NCBI GenBank assembly: GCA_008828725.1
Contig: MEHQ01004477.1
Span: 1-64,000, forward strand
DNA length: 64,000 nucleotides
Direction of reading: 5' to 3'
Source: Saccharina japonica
Taxonomy: Eukaryota > Sar > Phaeophyceae > Laminariales > Laminariaceae
This document shows, in pieces, positions 53,793-63,579 of the stretch. The position numbers and the translations under genes are program-made. The notes beneath the pieces were generated by a model. That model made no database searches and had not been told where the DNA came from. It worked only from the letters and a program-made list of their open reading frames with translations. The first letter of the stretch is position 1. Every line of letters begins with the position of its first letter.

Positions 53793-55206
53793 TAGAACTG
53801 CACCCCGATTGAAAAATAGGCGGGTACCCGGTGGGTATACCCGCGGTATCAATACCCATTTGTCGAGTCGGACATTACTAAATACCCACGGGTATTTGGT
53901 GTACGCGTACGCATTGAGATACGCGCGGGTATCCCAGCGAGCTTTCGGTTACCCCGGTACATTATCCCTCCGCATATGCACATGAAACCCTCTGTATTGC
54001 TAGTTCATTTTGTGGTGCAACTCTGGTCGATATTTTACGGTCTACCAGGTATTCTATAATAGGCTACTGTTACGAGTATTCCTAAATCGCTTACTCGTCA
54101 ACTATTACGGAGGACCATATTAAATAGAACCTACGGTGTACACTAAAGTCTATATATTTCCCTATTTTTACTTACAATATTTGGTCCTATTTACTATGGT
54201 CCCCCGTAATAATAGTACGATGGGTCACACTCCATCAACGGCGCTTGGCGCGGGCAGTGAAGAGGAGTGGAATAAGCACACCACGTCAGGTTGTCAAAAG
54301 CTGCGCATCTGTGCGTTGATTGGCCGTTCTCAACAAGATGTTATGCGGACCAACGCCTACCACTGTAATTCGTCGGCATTGTTCATACATGACTTATCAA
54401 GTGAACCCGCTCCTACGTAGCTCTCTCTCGGTATGAATCTGCTTTGTTCACTACTGCTGTACATTTTACCTTTTGTTTGATGCTCTCATGTACTACGCGT
54501 ACTGCTGTCTGGCTGGTTTTTGCGTTGGAGTTCCATGCAGGGGAGGGGGCGGGCCGTGTCCCCTCATGCTTAATGCACGTACCATATTATTTTCCCTCTT
54601 TTGCTAAATTAATAATTTATATCCCCCCATTACCACGAGCAACCTACTATATATTAAGTACTACAGCAGTAGTCAATGTTCTGTACCACTACTCGTAGGC
54701 ACAAGACAAAACAAAAAATCCTGGAGAGCAAGACATTCAGAGTAAGACCATGAACGAACGTGACTTCAAGCGTCGACGTACTCCGCTCTTTCAGTGCCAT
54801 AATTGATGGGTCATCACGAAAAGAGTGTGACATACATCAGAAGAAAGGCACGCGGCACACTACTCACTCACCACGTGCAGCCGTATTATTCGCACTATAC
54901 TCGTACGCGGTGTGTACGTATACAAGAAGACCTACTATAGGAGTAATAAAATTACAAAGTTTTCGCAACTTTGACGTCCAACCGCAGTCCACACGATGCT
55001 CCGCCCTTCTCTGTGCATTAGGAGTGCAACATCCGCCTCGATAGTCACCCGGGTGTACCCGGGTACGTTTCCGTGGAAACCCTGCTTATTTGCCGCGGGT
55101 ACCCGGAATACCCGCCAGGTACCCGTACCCAGCGGATCGGATAATGTCTCCGACTTTAGGATGGTATCCGTTTATGGCGGGTACCCGCCGGGGTGCAGGT
55201 CTATTA
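53793..55206. mobile_element. hAT-like non-autonomous element, 1.41 kb
   Basis: Flanked by an exact 8-bp direct repeat CAGAACAT (53785-53792 and 55207-55214), the target size of hAT transposons. The ends form a near-perfect terminal inverted repeat: TAGAACTGCACCCCG on the left, TAGACCTGCACCCCG read inward from the right, with TTA extra at the outer right edge. Sub-terminal regions are dense in CGGGTA/TACCCG (53820-53960 and 55045-55195), as in hAT transposase-binding regions. No transposase is visible; the interior has only short frames (94 codons at 54136-54420). Confidence 0.75.
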
Positions 55207-55496
55207 CAGAACATGCACCTGGTGTCAGCTGTGTGTACGCCCCGAACAAATGCGCACGATGCGTAATCGGCACGGAAAAATACCCCATCCCTGGTGGGAG
55301 TACGTTTTACTCAACGAAAAGGATGTCCATAAAACACACGACACTCAACAATCAACCAAAACTAACGTACCAGACATTTGACACGGGTTTTGCCTATGCA
55401 CGAGAGGGGCGACTCTGTGGTCTAGCGCGGGGATTTTATGTTGTCGCCCTGCTGGCGGTTGCGCTGTGGTTCGAACCTCGGCTGGTGCATTTATTG

Positions 55497-55840
55497 TAGG
55501 GCTCTTCACGGGCCACGATCTCATAATATCCGTGGGTTGGGTCAGGAACTTTTCGAGATCTCACGGGTCGGGTCGGGTCGGGTCGGGTCGGGTCGGGTCG
55601 GGTCGGGTCGGGTCAGGGTGACCTGCCCCGACCCGTGAGATTTTCAGGGCTCGTTGCGGGTCATGACCCGGTCCGCGGGTCGGATCAGGAACTTTAGGAA
55701 ATCTCACGGGTCGGGTCGGGTCGGGTCAAGAGGTTTTCGAGCTCTCACGGGTCGGGTCGGGTCGGGTCACCCTTAACCGACCCGACCCGACCCGACCTGA
55801 CCTGACCCGCGCGGTTTGACCCAACTCGTGAACAGCTCTC
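55497..55840. mobile_element. hAT-like MITE, 344 bp
   Basis: Flanking 8-mers ATTTATTG (55489-55496) and ATCTATTG (55841-55848) match at 7 of 8. The ends read TAGGGCTCTTCACG and, inverted, GAGAGCTGTTCACG. The body is almost entirely CGGGT repeats on the left and ACCCG on the right, so the whole element folds into a hairpin. AGCTGTTCACGGGT-type ends followed by CGGGT repeats are typical of hAT MITEs. Confidence 0.7.
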
Positions 55841-55879
55841 ATCTATTGCTCATGGCGTTTTTCTGAGTTTTGTTTCGTC

Positions 55880-55945
55880 GCCGAAAGTGTGAGAGCCCGA
55901 GTTGGCGAAAATATATGAAAATCGACGAGCAGTGGGAGTGTTGAA
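55880..55945 (+). mobile_element. SINE body fragment
   Basis: GAGAGCCCGAGTTGGCGAAA and AATCGACGAGCAGTGGGA match the 3' half of the SINE at 53465-53665 on the opposite strand. No head is present. Confidence 0.45.
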
Positions 55946-55990
55946 CCTTATCATTGCCATGTTATATGCTGGATAAAAATGAAGACAAGT

Positions 55991-56353
55991 TGTTGGTTAT
56001 GTAGCATGGCCCACTGACCTACTCAGCCACGTGACTCAGTGGTTCAGTGGGTAGTGCTGCATAATCGCCAAGGGTGGATCGGGAGTTCGAATCTCGCCGA
56101 TTTAATAATTTGTTCATTTCGAGCGTGCGCGCTGGAGACATCATGGGATCCTGGATACCATATTGTCCGTGGCGAGGGGAGTGCCCCGGAGACCGTTACA
56201 TCAAGGTGAGAATCCACGAACCTGAAAGTATGTACGCGTATATGTATTTTGTTGGTTATATAGCATAGACCACTGGCCTACTCTGTCACTGTGACTGAGT
56301 AGGCCAGTGGTCTATGGATTGAGTAGCCCAGTGGTCTATGCTATATAACCAAC
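55991..56353 (+). mobile_element. Composite small element: tRNA-like head plus hairpin tail
   Basis: GTTGGTTATGTAGCATGG..CACTG.CCTACTC at 55991 returns directly at 56251 (GTTGGTTATATAGCATAGAC) and inverted at 56316-56353. Between them an A-box-like (GTGGTTCAGTGGGTAG, 56038-56053) and a B-box-like word (GGAGTTCGAATCTC, 56082-56095) are spaced like a polymerase III promoter, with a perfect 5-bp T-stem. The acceptor arms do not pair, so it is not a tRNA gene. Probably a tRNA-derived SINE whose tail or target contains the hairpin. Confidence 0.55.
56251..56353. repeat. Long hairpin
   Basis: The left arm (TATATAGCATAGACCACTGG, CCTACTC) pairs first with GAGTAGGCCAGTGGTCTATG and again with GAGTAGCCCAGTGGTCTATG and CTATATAACCAAC, so the right arm is present twice, once truncated. 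Confidence 0.85.
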
Positions 56354-56359
56354 ACAAGT

Positions 56360-57009
56360 ATTTATAATGTACCTGTGTGACCACGGCTTGTCCGGAAGGT
56401 CGCTGAGGGTAACACCTTCTACACTAATATTGCAGTACAGTAGTATTATACGGGTTGAGCTGGCAACTGAATGTTAAAAACGGACGGTGAAAGAAAACAA
56501 GAAAACGGTAATGATCCGTTTTACCTACTCGTATATACGCTTGTGTGTATGCTGATGTATACCGGGTTTGTACGTGGTACTACAACAGGATCCTCGATGG
56601 AATGCCTTGACCCACAGCACAGTACCTGACGCAACATGTACAACAACAGTATCATAATACCTTGGTGTGCAAAGGCCTTTAGGTACGTATACTCGTAAAA
56701 ATAACTTTGCGAGGGCGATGCGATTGCAGCAGAAAGCTCGCGAGAGTTTCAACACAGCAAGGCCTTGAGCACCATGCCGCCACCTGCCTGTGATACCTTC
56801 AACCCGGTACATGACTACAGTAAGGTTGCTCAAGACGATTTTAATAGCGAGTCAAGAAAGTGCAACGGAGAAAGCAGGGTGTGTGTGTAGCGTGTTCTTT
56901 TTTCCACCCGTCGACATCCAGCACACCAAGCGTCGCAGGATGGGATGCCTTGTTTTTAGCCTGAAGTCCAGGATGTTTCGCAGCGCAATAGTATTGATTG
57001 AAAACATAC
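56360..57009. other. Gene-free stretch
   Basis: No repeat or exon recognised. Confidence 0.45.
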
Positions 57010-57113
57010 CTGCCGTCGATGCCGGCAGTGAACGACACTATACGAGCCATGCATCGACCCACCAGGCTTGGTACCTCAATTGGTTGCACGCCCCGCAAAT
57101 TTGCTCTCGCGCC
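57010..57113 (-). CDS. Orphan exon, unknown
   Basis: A 104-bp open exon (34 codons plus two bases) between acceptor GTAGGATACCAG and a strong donor (GGCAG|GTATGT). Product contains LRGVQPIEVPSLVGRCMARI and VSFTAGIDG. No neighbouring exon could be joined with matching phase, and no family is recognised. Confidence 0.4.
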
Positions 57114-59107
57114 CTGGTATCCTACGACATATTTCTGGTTGGGTCTCGAGGATACCCGTCGACGAAAAAAAATCCAATTTCGAAGGTACGAAGAGTATTG
57201 TAGCCCACCTGTCTATCGCGTTGGCGGCTGGCTGAGGCAGCCAACGCCAAACTGAAGCACCCCAAGCTTCTTCCCGTCTGTTATCCCCGCTAGGGGTCTC
57301 GTCCTTGCCCCAAATTGGAGCGCTGTTTGCGGCGCAATCTTGCAGATTGCGGCTCTGGCGCCGCTTGGTGCGTTCTGGTTGACAAAAGAGGCAAGCAAAG
57401 GAGCACCACAAGATATTGGATGCGTTATTGTTATCAACCATTTGATCATGAAACTGCTTTTACTTTTTTGTTCATGTCATCACTTCTTACGACGACACGA
57501 CGAAAACGGACCTGGCATGCACGTCATCTGCCCGGTGCCCCTCGTAATACTATTGGGTGCCCGTCTTCACCAGCGAGACGCCGAGGCCGCACAACATCGG
57601 TGCCCCCGTGGCGATGCACGTTGAGTAACTAATTAATGTATGGCGTCGTCACCCGTTTGCTTCTCTTATTTATACTGTAGATAGGCGGCAACCGCCCGAT
57701 AAAGAAGCGGTCCCTGGCTACAGGAAGAGCATATAGATCAGTGTGTCGCGTACTCCGATGTGGTGTACTACAGTACTCGAACCGTAAAAAAAACAGCCGA
57801 CGTACACAACAAGCAGCATCAGACGACAATACAGCGGACTGGCGCGAAGCAACACGAACGGACAAGGCCAAAACAGACGAATTACTGCTTCAATCGCTAC
57901 GCTGCTACATGATACATGGACGGACGGACATGGACAAACTATACGCGGTTGGGCGTATTTGACACTTGAAAGACCCCGCGTCCATCTCACAGCATGTATC
58001 TACAGTATCTGACTACGAGGGTATTTCTATGTACAGGCTGGTTGCTTTCGAAACCGAGAGCAAAACAATAAATATTTGTCCAAACGGAATCTGCTTCGTA
58101 CACTATATGATAATGCGTATACTGTTGTTCTCTTATCATATCGAAATGCAAAGCATGCAGAAGTTAGCCGGTGCATGCGCGCCGCTCTGTTCGTGTCTGC
58201 CTCTCTCTCTATGGCTCTCGTATGATACCTGCGACCAAAATGGGTCGAGAGTATAGTCAGGCGAAAATCCATCGCGATGCACTCGTGGGGAATACAACGA
58301 CCGACGATTCAAAGTCCCTGACTAATTCCGACTATTGTAGCAGAGATGTCAACTGCCGCCTCGCATTGGGGCCCCGGCCCAGCCCCACGCTTGGTGACAG
58401 ATCAATCGCGGAAACATCGTGCATTCGCGAAAACAAGTACCCACCTACGTAATAGGTCACTGTTGTTGCGTCGCCAAAGACTGGTCCCGTCTCAAAGATC
58501 TCAAGAGATGTATATACGACGAACGACGACGAGACGACGCGACCAAGACGACGATAATCAGAACTGTTTTCAAGTTTAGATATTTGGCGCTTCATACGCT
58601 TTGTTCTTCATGCGATGAAATAGGATACCACGGACCACGGGTAAAAGAAACCCTGGTATTTGTATCCGTTTTACGGCATACGTACCCGTGTCATCGGCGT
58701 ATACGGCAGCAGGTAACGTAGACAGCAGATAGACATGTACTGTGGTAAGTACTCGGATATACTCGTGTAACGTCGTATTGTATGTTTTGTATGTACGCCG
58801 ATTGTGTTTACATTTTACATACCCGTAGCTTTTGATAGGGCAGGTCTTCATACGTACAGTACACAGCATCATGCTGCTGCAGCATGAGTCATAGAGGCTC
58901 GAGAGAGTTTTTGTTTATTGCCGACGGACTTCTTGCAAAAAAAACTTTACTTGCGCCCTCTAGCACATATAACTTGCACACCGCTATAGTTATTTTGCTG
59001 AAGAGGCACTACAGCAGTACGTATAATTAATACCACAGGGTACCACCTGGTGCGTATTTACGTATATACCTGTCATAGACGTCCTACAGCAGCAGTAGGA
59101 GCCGGCC
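57114..59107. other. Gene-free stretch
   Basis: A plus frame at 57340-57624 has two hydrophobic patches (AALAPLGAFWL, MKLLLLF) but no splice or family support. Other frames are short and overlapping. No repeats recognised. Confidence 0.45.
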
Positions 59108-59653
59108 GTGTATCGCGTCGATGCTCTGAAGCTTCTTCACAATAGCACGGCGAATACGGAGGGACATCATAGTGTTTGCGCCGAGCTTCCGTTATACAAG
59201 GCTTCCCTGGTATTAAATGATGGTTGTGCGGTGTCCGTGAGTTTCGCTCCCTCTTGTAACGCACGGCTATTCGAAAATCCCCCGTCCATTTTCCAGGTAT
59301 ACGACACTTACATGCATTGTTTTACCTTCTTCCTAGGGAAATGGCCAAAGGGGAGGGGGGGAAAAGGGCGGGTGTATGGGAAAAACACGCCCACGGCAGG
59401 TGCCCGTGCGTGCCCCAGCCTGCCTATAATTCAATTCCGACGCGCTGGCAAGACGCCCGCAGCCCATGCCGAGCACGCACACCTTTTTTTTTCCAGAAAG
59501 CTATTGGGGCTAGTATTTGCCCAGCACGTTATAGGGACTAACAGCACCGTGGCGCAGGAGGGTACACAAGGACCCCCTTTTAACATACAAGTTGGGGCGG
59601 AGGGGTATGCCCTCGAAATTCTACAATATTCATGTGTACCCCTTTCTGACTAA
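59108..59653 (+). CDS. Unassigned open frame, 181 codons
   Basis: ATG start at 59108 and TAA at 59651; one of the longest uninterrupted single frames outside repeats. It contains an internal TACCTTCTTCCTAG sequence near 59323 that could be an acceptor. The predicted product has no recognisable motif, signal peptide or membrane helix. Chance cannot be excluded at this length in a 64 kb window, so confidence is low. Confidence 0.2.
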   Translation: MYRVDALKLLHNSTANTEGHHSVCAELPLYKASLVLNDGCAVSVSFAPSCNARLFENPPSIFQVYDTYMHCFTFFLGKWPKGRGGKGRVYGKNTPTAGARACPSLPIIQFRRAGKTPAAHAEHAHLFFSRKLLGLVFAQHVIGTNSTVAQEGTQGPPFNIQVGAEGYALEILQYSCVPLSD

Positions 59654-60117
59654 AATGTTCCCCCATTTGACCGAAAACAAACATCATACCCCTTGTTGAC
59701 CACTCTCGACAACTTCGAAGCTCCGCCGTGAATATGTGCAGACACTATTGATTAATGGGAAAATACACCCGCACACATTCATATCTGGTACATATCCTGT
59801 ACGCAACACATACCATACATATCAGGTACATATGTACATGCATGCAAACATACATGCAGCTCTAAAACTATATTTGAGGGAGAGGAACCAAGGGCCAAGT
59901 GCCAGCCACGAAGTCTTCTGTTGTTGTTGCTGTTCGCGTGTGAACAGCAGCCCTCCGCCCCCGATGGCAGCGAGTGATGTGCGAACGGATGCGGGAGGGA
60001 GTAGAAGGGTTACCCAGCTAACTGTGAACCCGTCTTGCGCACATTTTAGCTGCACGAAAGCTTTCAACGGGTGTGGGTTGTCATTCGCCAGTTACTTGCT
60101 CCGTAAAATATCGAGAG
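59654..60117. other. Gene-free stretch
   Basis: Repeats of ATACCATACATATCAGGTAC type at 59805-59835. Frames at 59736-60128 (plus) and 59822-60067 (minus) overlap and are unsupported. Confidence 0.4.
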
Positions 60118-60258
60118 AGAGGGGGTAGCTCATGACATGCGTGGCCGTAGTCGTATTGCCATAGACCCTCGCACCCCTATTGCTGTATAATGCCAGTACG
60201 GAGCACATCGAGTTGTAACCGACCAGGCAAACGTTGCTTGCACCAAGCGCGGATGGGG
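60118..60258. repeat. Dispersed repeat, second copy of 17944-18085
   Basis: Shares GGCCGTAGTC.TAT, CCATAGACCCTCGCA.CCCT, ATGCC.G.ACGGAGC and GTTGCTTGCACCAAGCGCG with the copy near 18 kb, same strand. Again starts after a short G-run. Confidence 0.75.
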
Positions 60259-60944
60259 GAGGGGGGGGAGGACCCATCCAGTGCCTCGACTGGCCATCCA
60301 GTTTAGGCCAATTGGAGGAGCTACACCTCTAATACAACCCCAGGAGCTCAGGCGTGCTTTCCGTCAGAGTACATGGTAATAGGTTCAATCTCCTCATCAG
60401 GACGGTCTGTGAGGCGGGGACGCGATGACCGCCCCACGACTACTCCCCAATACCGCAGGTACAACGTAGCTGCAACTGAGAGTTGCAGCACAACTATAAT
60501 ACCTATCTCATCATTCGTATCATAGGTGCAGCATGTCGCCACTTCAATACATAAAGCACTGCGATTCGTAAACAAGTATGACGTCGGGACAATACACGGT
60601 AACTTGCAATCATTGTCGAGGTGGAACACCGTGCAACGTGGTTCAGGAACGGGTAAGCGCCGTGATCTGCGTCTGAACCTGCCACATCAATACTGCGGGG
60701 AGCGCTTGCACGGCAGCGTACGCGCATCGAGATACCACAACAGGTGCTAACTCTCCCTATGCACGTCATGACTGCGCCTGATGAAAAAACAATAAAAAAC
60801 GAACGAACGAGTATCGGACGTTGGCTTCGCGTGATGGCTGTCGCGATACGACTGCAGCGTCAAGATGGCTCCAGCTCCACCATGCGGAAAATAGCCGCCT
60901 CGCATACAAACTTAATAGATAGTTTGTGTTCGTCTGTTTTTTTC
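60259..60944. other. Gene-free stretch
   Basis: Frames of 74-93 codons at 60348-60769 lie on both strands without splice support. Confidence 0.4.
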
Positions 60945-61245
60945 TTCCCATTTATTATACCCGCCCTTCTTGCTCTCTCCCTCCCAGTAAATCCGGGGTC
61001 ATATAGCAGGCTCTCCTCCACCCTCCCCACTACGATTCGTGCTTTGCATTTTTATCTGGAGAAGCCCAGCCAGTTTTTCCCTTGTCGACTCGAGTCAAAT
61101 TGCGCCTACCCACGCTACGCGCTCTCAGCTGTCGATTATTTTTTATTTTTGCAAGTAAATTCACAATATCACCACGGTAGGGTTCGAACTCACGAAATCA
61201 ACTCTGGCATAATTCGAGGGTAACCACTAGACCACCGGGGCGCCA
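60945..61245 (-). mobile_element. tRNA-derived SINE, copy 2
   Basis: Minus strand has an A-box (TGGTCTAGTGG, complement of 61224-61234) and B-box (GAGTTCGAACCC, complement of 61190-61201). The body words GAGAGCGCG, GCGCAATTTGACTCGAGTC, GACAAGGGA and ATAAAAATGCAAAGCACG match copy 1 at 17.14-17.45 kb. Both copies end near an ATCCGGGG word. The acceptor arms do not pair. Confidence 0.75.
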
Positions 61246-61491
61246 GTATCTTACGAATAACACATATTTACAGTGTACTTAAACGCTGGCAGGCGCTTAA
61301 ATGCGCGATTGTACCTCCACTAGTCTAAAATTTATGTTGGGTCGAACGCCAGACGCGTCCTGCTTGGTGTCTATGTCGCTGTCGGTAAACCTTTCGTCAC
61401 CGCACTTCAGCTTGGCCCAAAAAGGCTTAGGCGCAAAACCGGTAGGGGCGACACACAATAAAACGCTATTTCAGACCCCGTCTTTCACGAG
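61246..61491. other. Gene-free stretch
   Basis: No exon or repeat recognised; the plus frame 61301-61564 is unsupported. Confidence 0.4.
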
Positions 61492-61683
61492 TTATACTCC
61501 GCAGTTCCAGCCCAAACCGCTAACCGCTCCAAACTCTCTGTTGGCCTCGCCAGAAAAAACATAGGTTTCGCAGAGCGGATGAAGCTGATACGTTTTCCCA
61601 CGCGTTCCGTTGAGTCGTGGCCGCCCACTTCGTTCGCCAGCCGTAAGAGGCATTCCTCTCGCGGCGCGAATGCCCGTCCCCAC
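61492..61683 (-). CDS. Terminal exon, unknown protein
   Basis: A 192-bp open exon (63 residues plus TAA) after acceptor GGTCCTGCTTGGTCCTGCAG. Product begins VGTGIRAARGMPL and ends REFGAVSGLGWNCGV. The tract before the acceptor is a short tandem duplication (GGTCCTGCTTGGTCCTGC). Two other minus frames and a 190-codon plus frame (61579-62151) are also open here, so the reading frame is not certain. No family recognised. Confidence 0.35.
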   Translation of the reverse strand: MGTGIRAARGMPLTAGERSGRPRLNGTRGKTYQLHPLCETYVFSGEANREFGAVSGLGWNCGV

Positions 61684-62664
61684 CTGCAGGACCAAGCAGG
61701 ACCAAGCACCGTAAACACTAGAAAGAGTGAAACGTTCGATGTTTCTGTCCCCTGTCTGCTAAAAAAGGTAACATCGAGCGTGGTATTATTGCGCCGCTTG
61801 GGGTTACTAGTCGAATCAGCTCGAGATTCCGTGACGGTGTCACGTAAACGGGCCTACGCGTCTATACGTTTGCATGGTGGCGCTCTTCTAGGCGCTCTGG
61901 ACGAGTTGGCAGACCACAAGCGCCCCCATCACCACGAAATTCATGCTACGCACCAGGGGCGCATACCAAAAAGACAAAATACACCACTCTCCCAAAAAGG
62001 TCACAATGAAAAACTCACCAGTGGGGTGGGATTTCTGGACGAATTTACGAAAAGCGGTTGTTTTCGAAATTTTTATTTACTTGGCTTCAGTATAACCCCT
62101 GCCTGGGCCTCGAAAAAGTATAGTGGTGTGTCGGAATTTACTTGTGCGTGAACTATTGTACGCACCGTGGGTTTGGTGCGTCGACATCGAACATGTAGCG
62201 AAAAACGCGTAAAATATATATATCAGTGCATGGATGGGCGATTTTTCGTAGTCGTGCTAACGTCTATTCGCAGAGGGGGTGCAGCCACCGCTCAACACAT
62301 TTGCATCAGGTATCAAATATGCTCGTAAGGCCCCGCGCGGTCACCTCAAAGGAGCAGGATAGCAGGTTGCAGAGTTGTAGAACACCGCTTTAAAACACAT
62401 AAAAAAAATGGGCGAGGATTGTGGTTGCTTTCGGCGTCAAGCTTGGGTCACTGCGTCTTTAACAACTTGTCCAGCATTGCTGTCAGCATTGCTGTCGTAA
62501 GACCTGCGGAAACGTGAGCACGAGTACGCGTGTCTAACAATAGTGATACACGAGCTCGCATTCACACATCTTGAGCAAAGTCAAGGGTGAAACGGATTAA
62601 CATAATGCACGCAGGCTGAAATTACGCCATGAGCCTCTTGGTATCACAAAAGTCCACCATACAA
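61684..62664. other. Gene-free stretch
   Basis: Covered partly by an unsupported plus frame (61579-62151). No splice-supported exon or repeat recognised. Confidence 0.4.
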
Positions 62665-63087
62665 CAGCCGGTTTTCCTAATTGAGAACTGCCTTTCCGAT
62701 GAGAATGATAATCGACGATATGTTTTGTCCCACACATTAAAAATGCAACCTGTACTGTAAATAGATATTGATGATAGATATCGATTCCATTAAGCAGCAT
62801 TCAAATTAGCCTTGACAGGCTCGAAAAACAGAGGATAAAATAAATTGGTATTTAAGGGCGAGGCGCCTCGCCCATAAATACCTTTTTCTCGGATCTTCGA
62901 TATCTCGAGACTGCCAACGCTGGTTTGGATTGTTATTGGTGTGATCGACAGCTGTCATAAACGGCTATATTTTACAGTGTAAATTTTGACTGTGAGCAAA
63001 ACACATATCTTACAAAACAAATCAAATCATAATAATTCGACGATCGCTCTCATTGGAACGGCAATTCTCAATTAGGAAAACCGGCTG
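62665..63087. mobile_element. Foldback MITE, 423 bp
   Basis: The ends are inverted copies starting CAGCCGGTTTTCCTAATTGA, similar for about 40 bp with few mismatches. The centre is a 36-bp near-perfect palindrome (62847-62882, GAGGCGCCTC core, one mismatched pair), close to the geometric middle, so the whole element can fold on itself. A TA lies just outside each end (62660-62661 and 63089-63090), which would fit a Tc1/mariner-type target, but the exact ends are uncertain by two or three bases. No coding capacity. Confidence 0.75.
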
Positions 63088-63429
63088 GTATACGTTCATA
63101 CCGCAGCCACTTGGAGTTACTTCCCATCACGGTCCACCACCCAACGAGAGTTGGCGGTGGCTGTAGGATTGTATGCAACGTACCAATGCCTGCCCCCCGC
63201 TACACAAACGAAAAGTGAATATCCCCCTAACGTACTGTTGCAGCGGCGCAGCACACAGCACGTACGTGTCAGTCTGCCAGCAAGAGCTACGTCTACGCGA
63301 GTCGAGACGCCGGGCGCCGGAACGAGAGGCAGCACGACTGACAGGTCACCGAATGGAAAACAAACAGCCGTGGTGGCCAACGAGAAATGCTGGAGAAATA
63401 ACCGAGAGCAGTGAACTTGGGGGACGATC
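63088..63429. other. Gene-free stretch
   Basis: Open frames on both strands overlap here (63117-63530 minus, 63151-63414 plus); none has splice support. Confidence 0.4.
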
Positions 63430-63579
63430 TTACTTCGCAACGGGCACGCCGATGAAGTATACGACAATGAATATTTTCCGCAGATTTGAGACAGAACGAA
63501 AGCTTTCCGCTGTGTACTCCACGGCGTCACGTGTTGCAGTGTCCCGGAGACGGAGGACTCGTCTTCGAACTCCTCTCTT
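63430..63579 (-). CDS. Terminal exon encoding a basic protein end
   Basis: A 150-bp open exon (49 codons plus TAA) in phase 0 after acceptor GGGCCCCTGCCAG. Product begins KRGVRRRVLRLRD, contains EYTAESFRSVSN and ends in a hydrophobic stretch (IFIVVYFIGVPVAK). A candidate upstream exon (about 63700-63800, after acceptor CCCGTGTGCAG, reading DETVPLSPSHFRRLP and HDIGPGFCFEVWA) ends in a stop in that frame unless a donor lies before it. No family recognised. Confidence 0.4.
   Translation of the reverse strand, partial: KRGVRRRVLRLRDTATRDAVEYTAESFRSVSNLRKIFIVVYFIGVPVAK

Noticed and set aside
53793..55840. Telomeric or subtelomeric repeats (CGGGT, TACCCG)
   Set aside because: Irregular spacing, both orientations and flanking target duplications point to transposon ends; no TTTAGGG-type repeat is present.
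56030..56105. tRNA gene on the plus strand
   Set aside because: The T-arm is good, but no 7-bp acceptor stem can form and the flanks belong to a repeated unit.
59108..59653. Confident protein-coding gene
   Set aside because: Open for 181 codons, but without motif, composition or splice support; kept only as a low-confidence feature.
61170..61245. tRNA gene on the minus strand
   Set aside because: Same reasoning: no acceptor stem, and the SINE body follows.
61579..62151. 190-codon plus frame as a gene
   Set aside because: It overlaps a better-supported minus exon at its start, has no recognisable motif and shows no coding-like composition.
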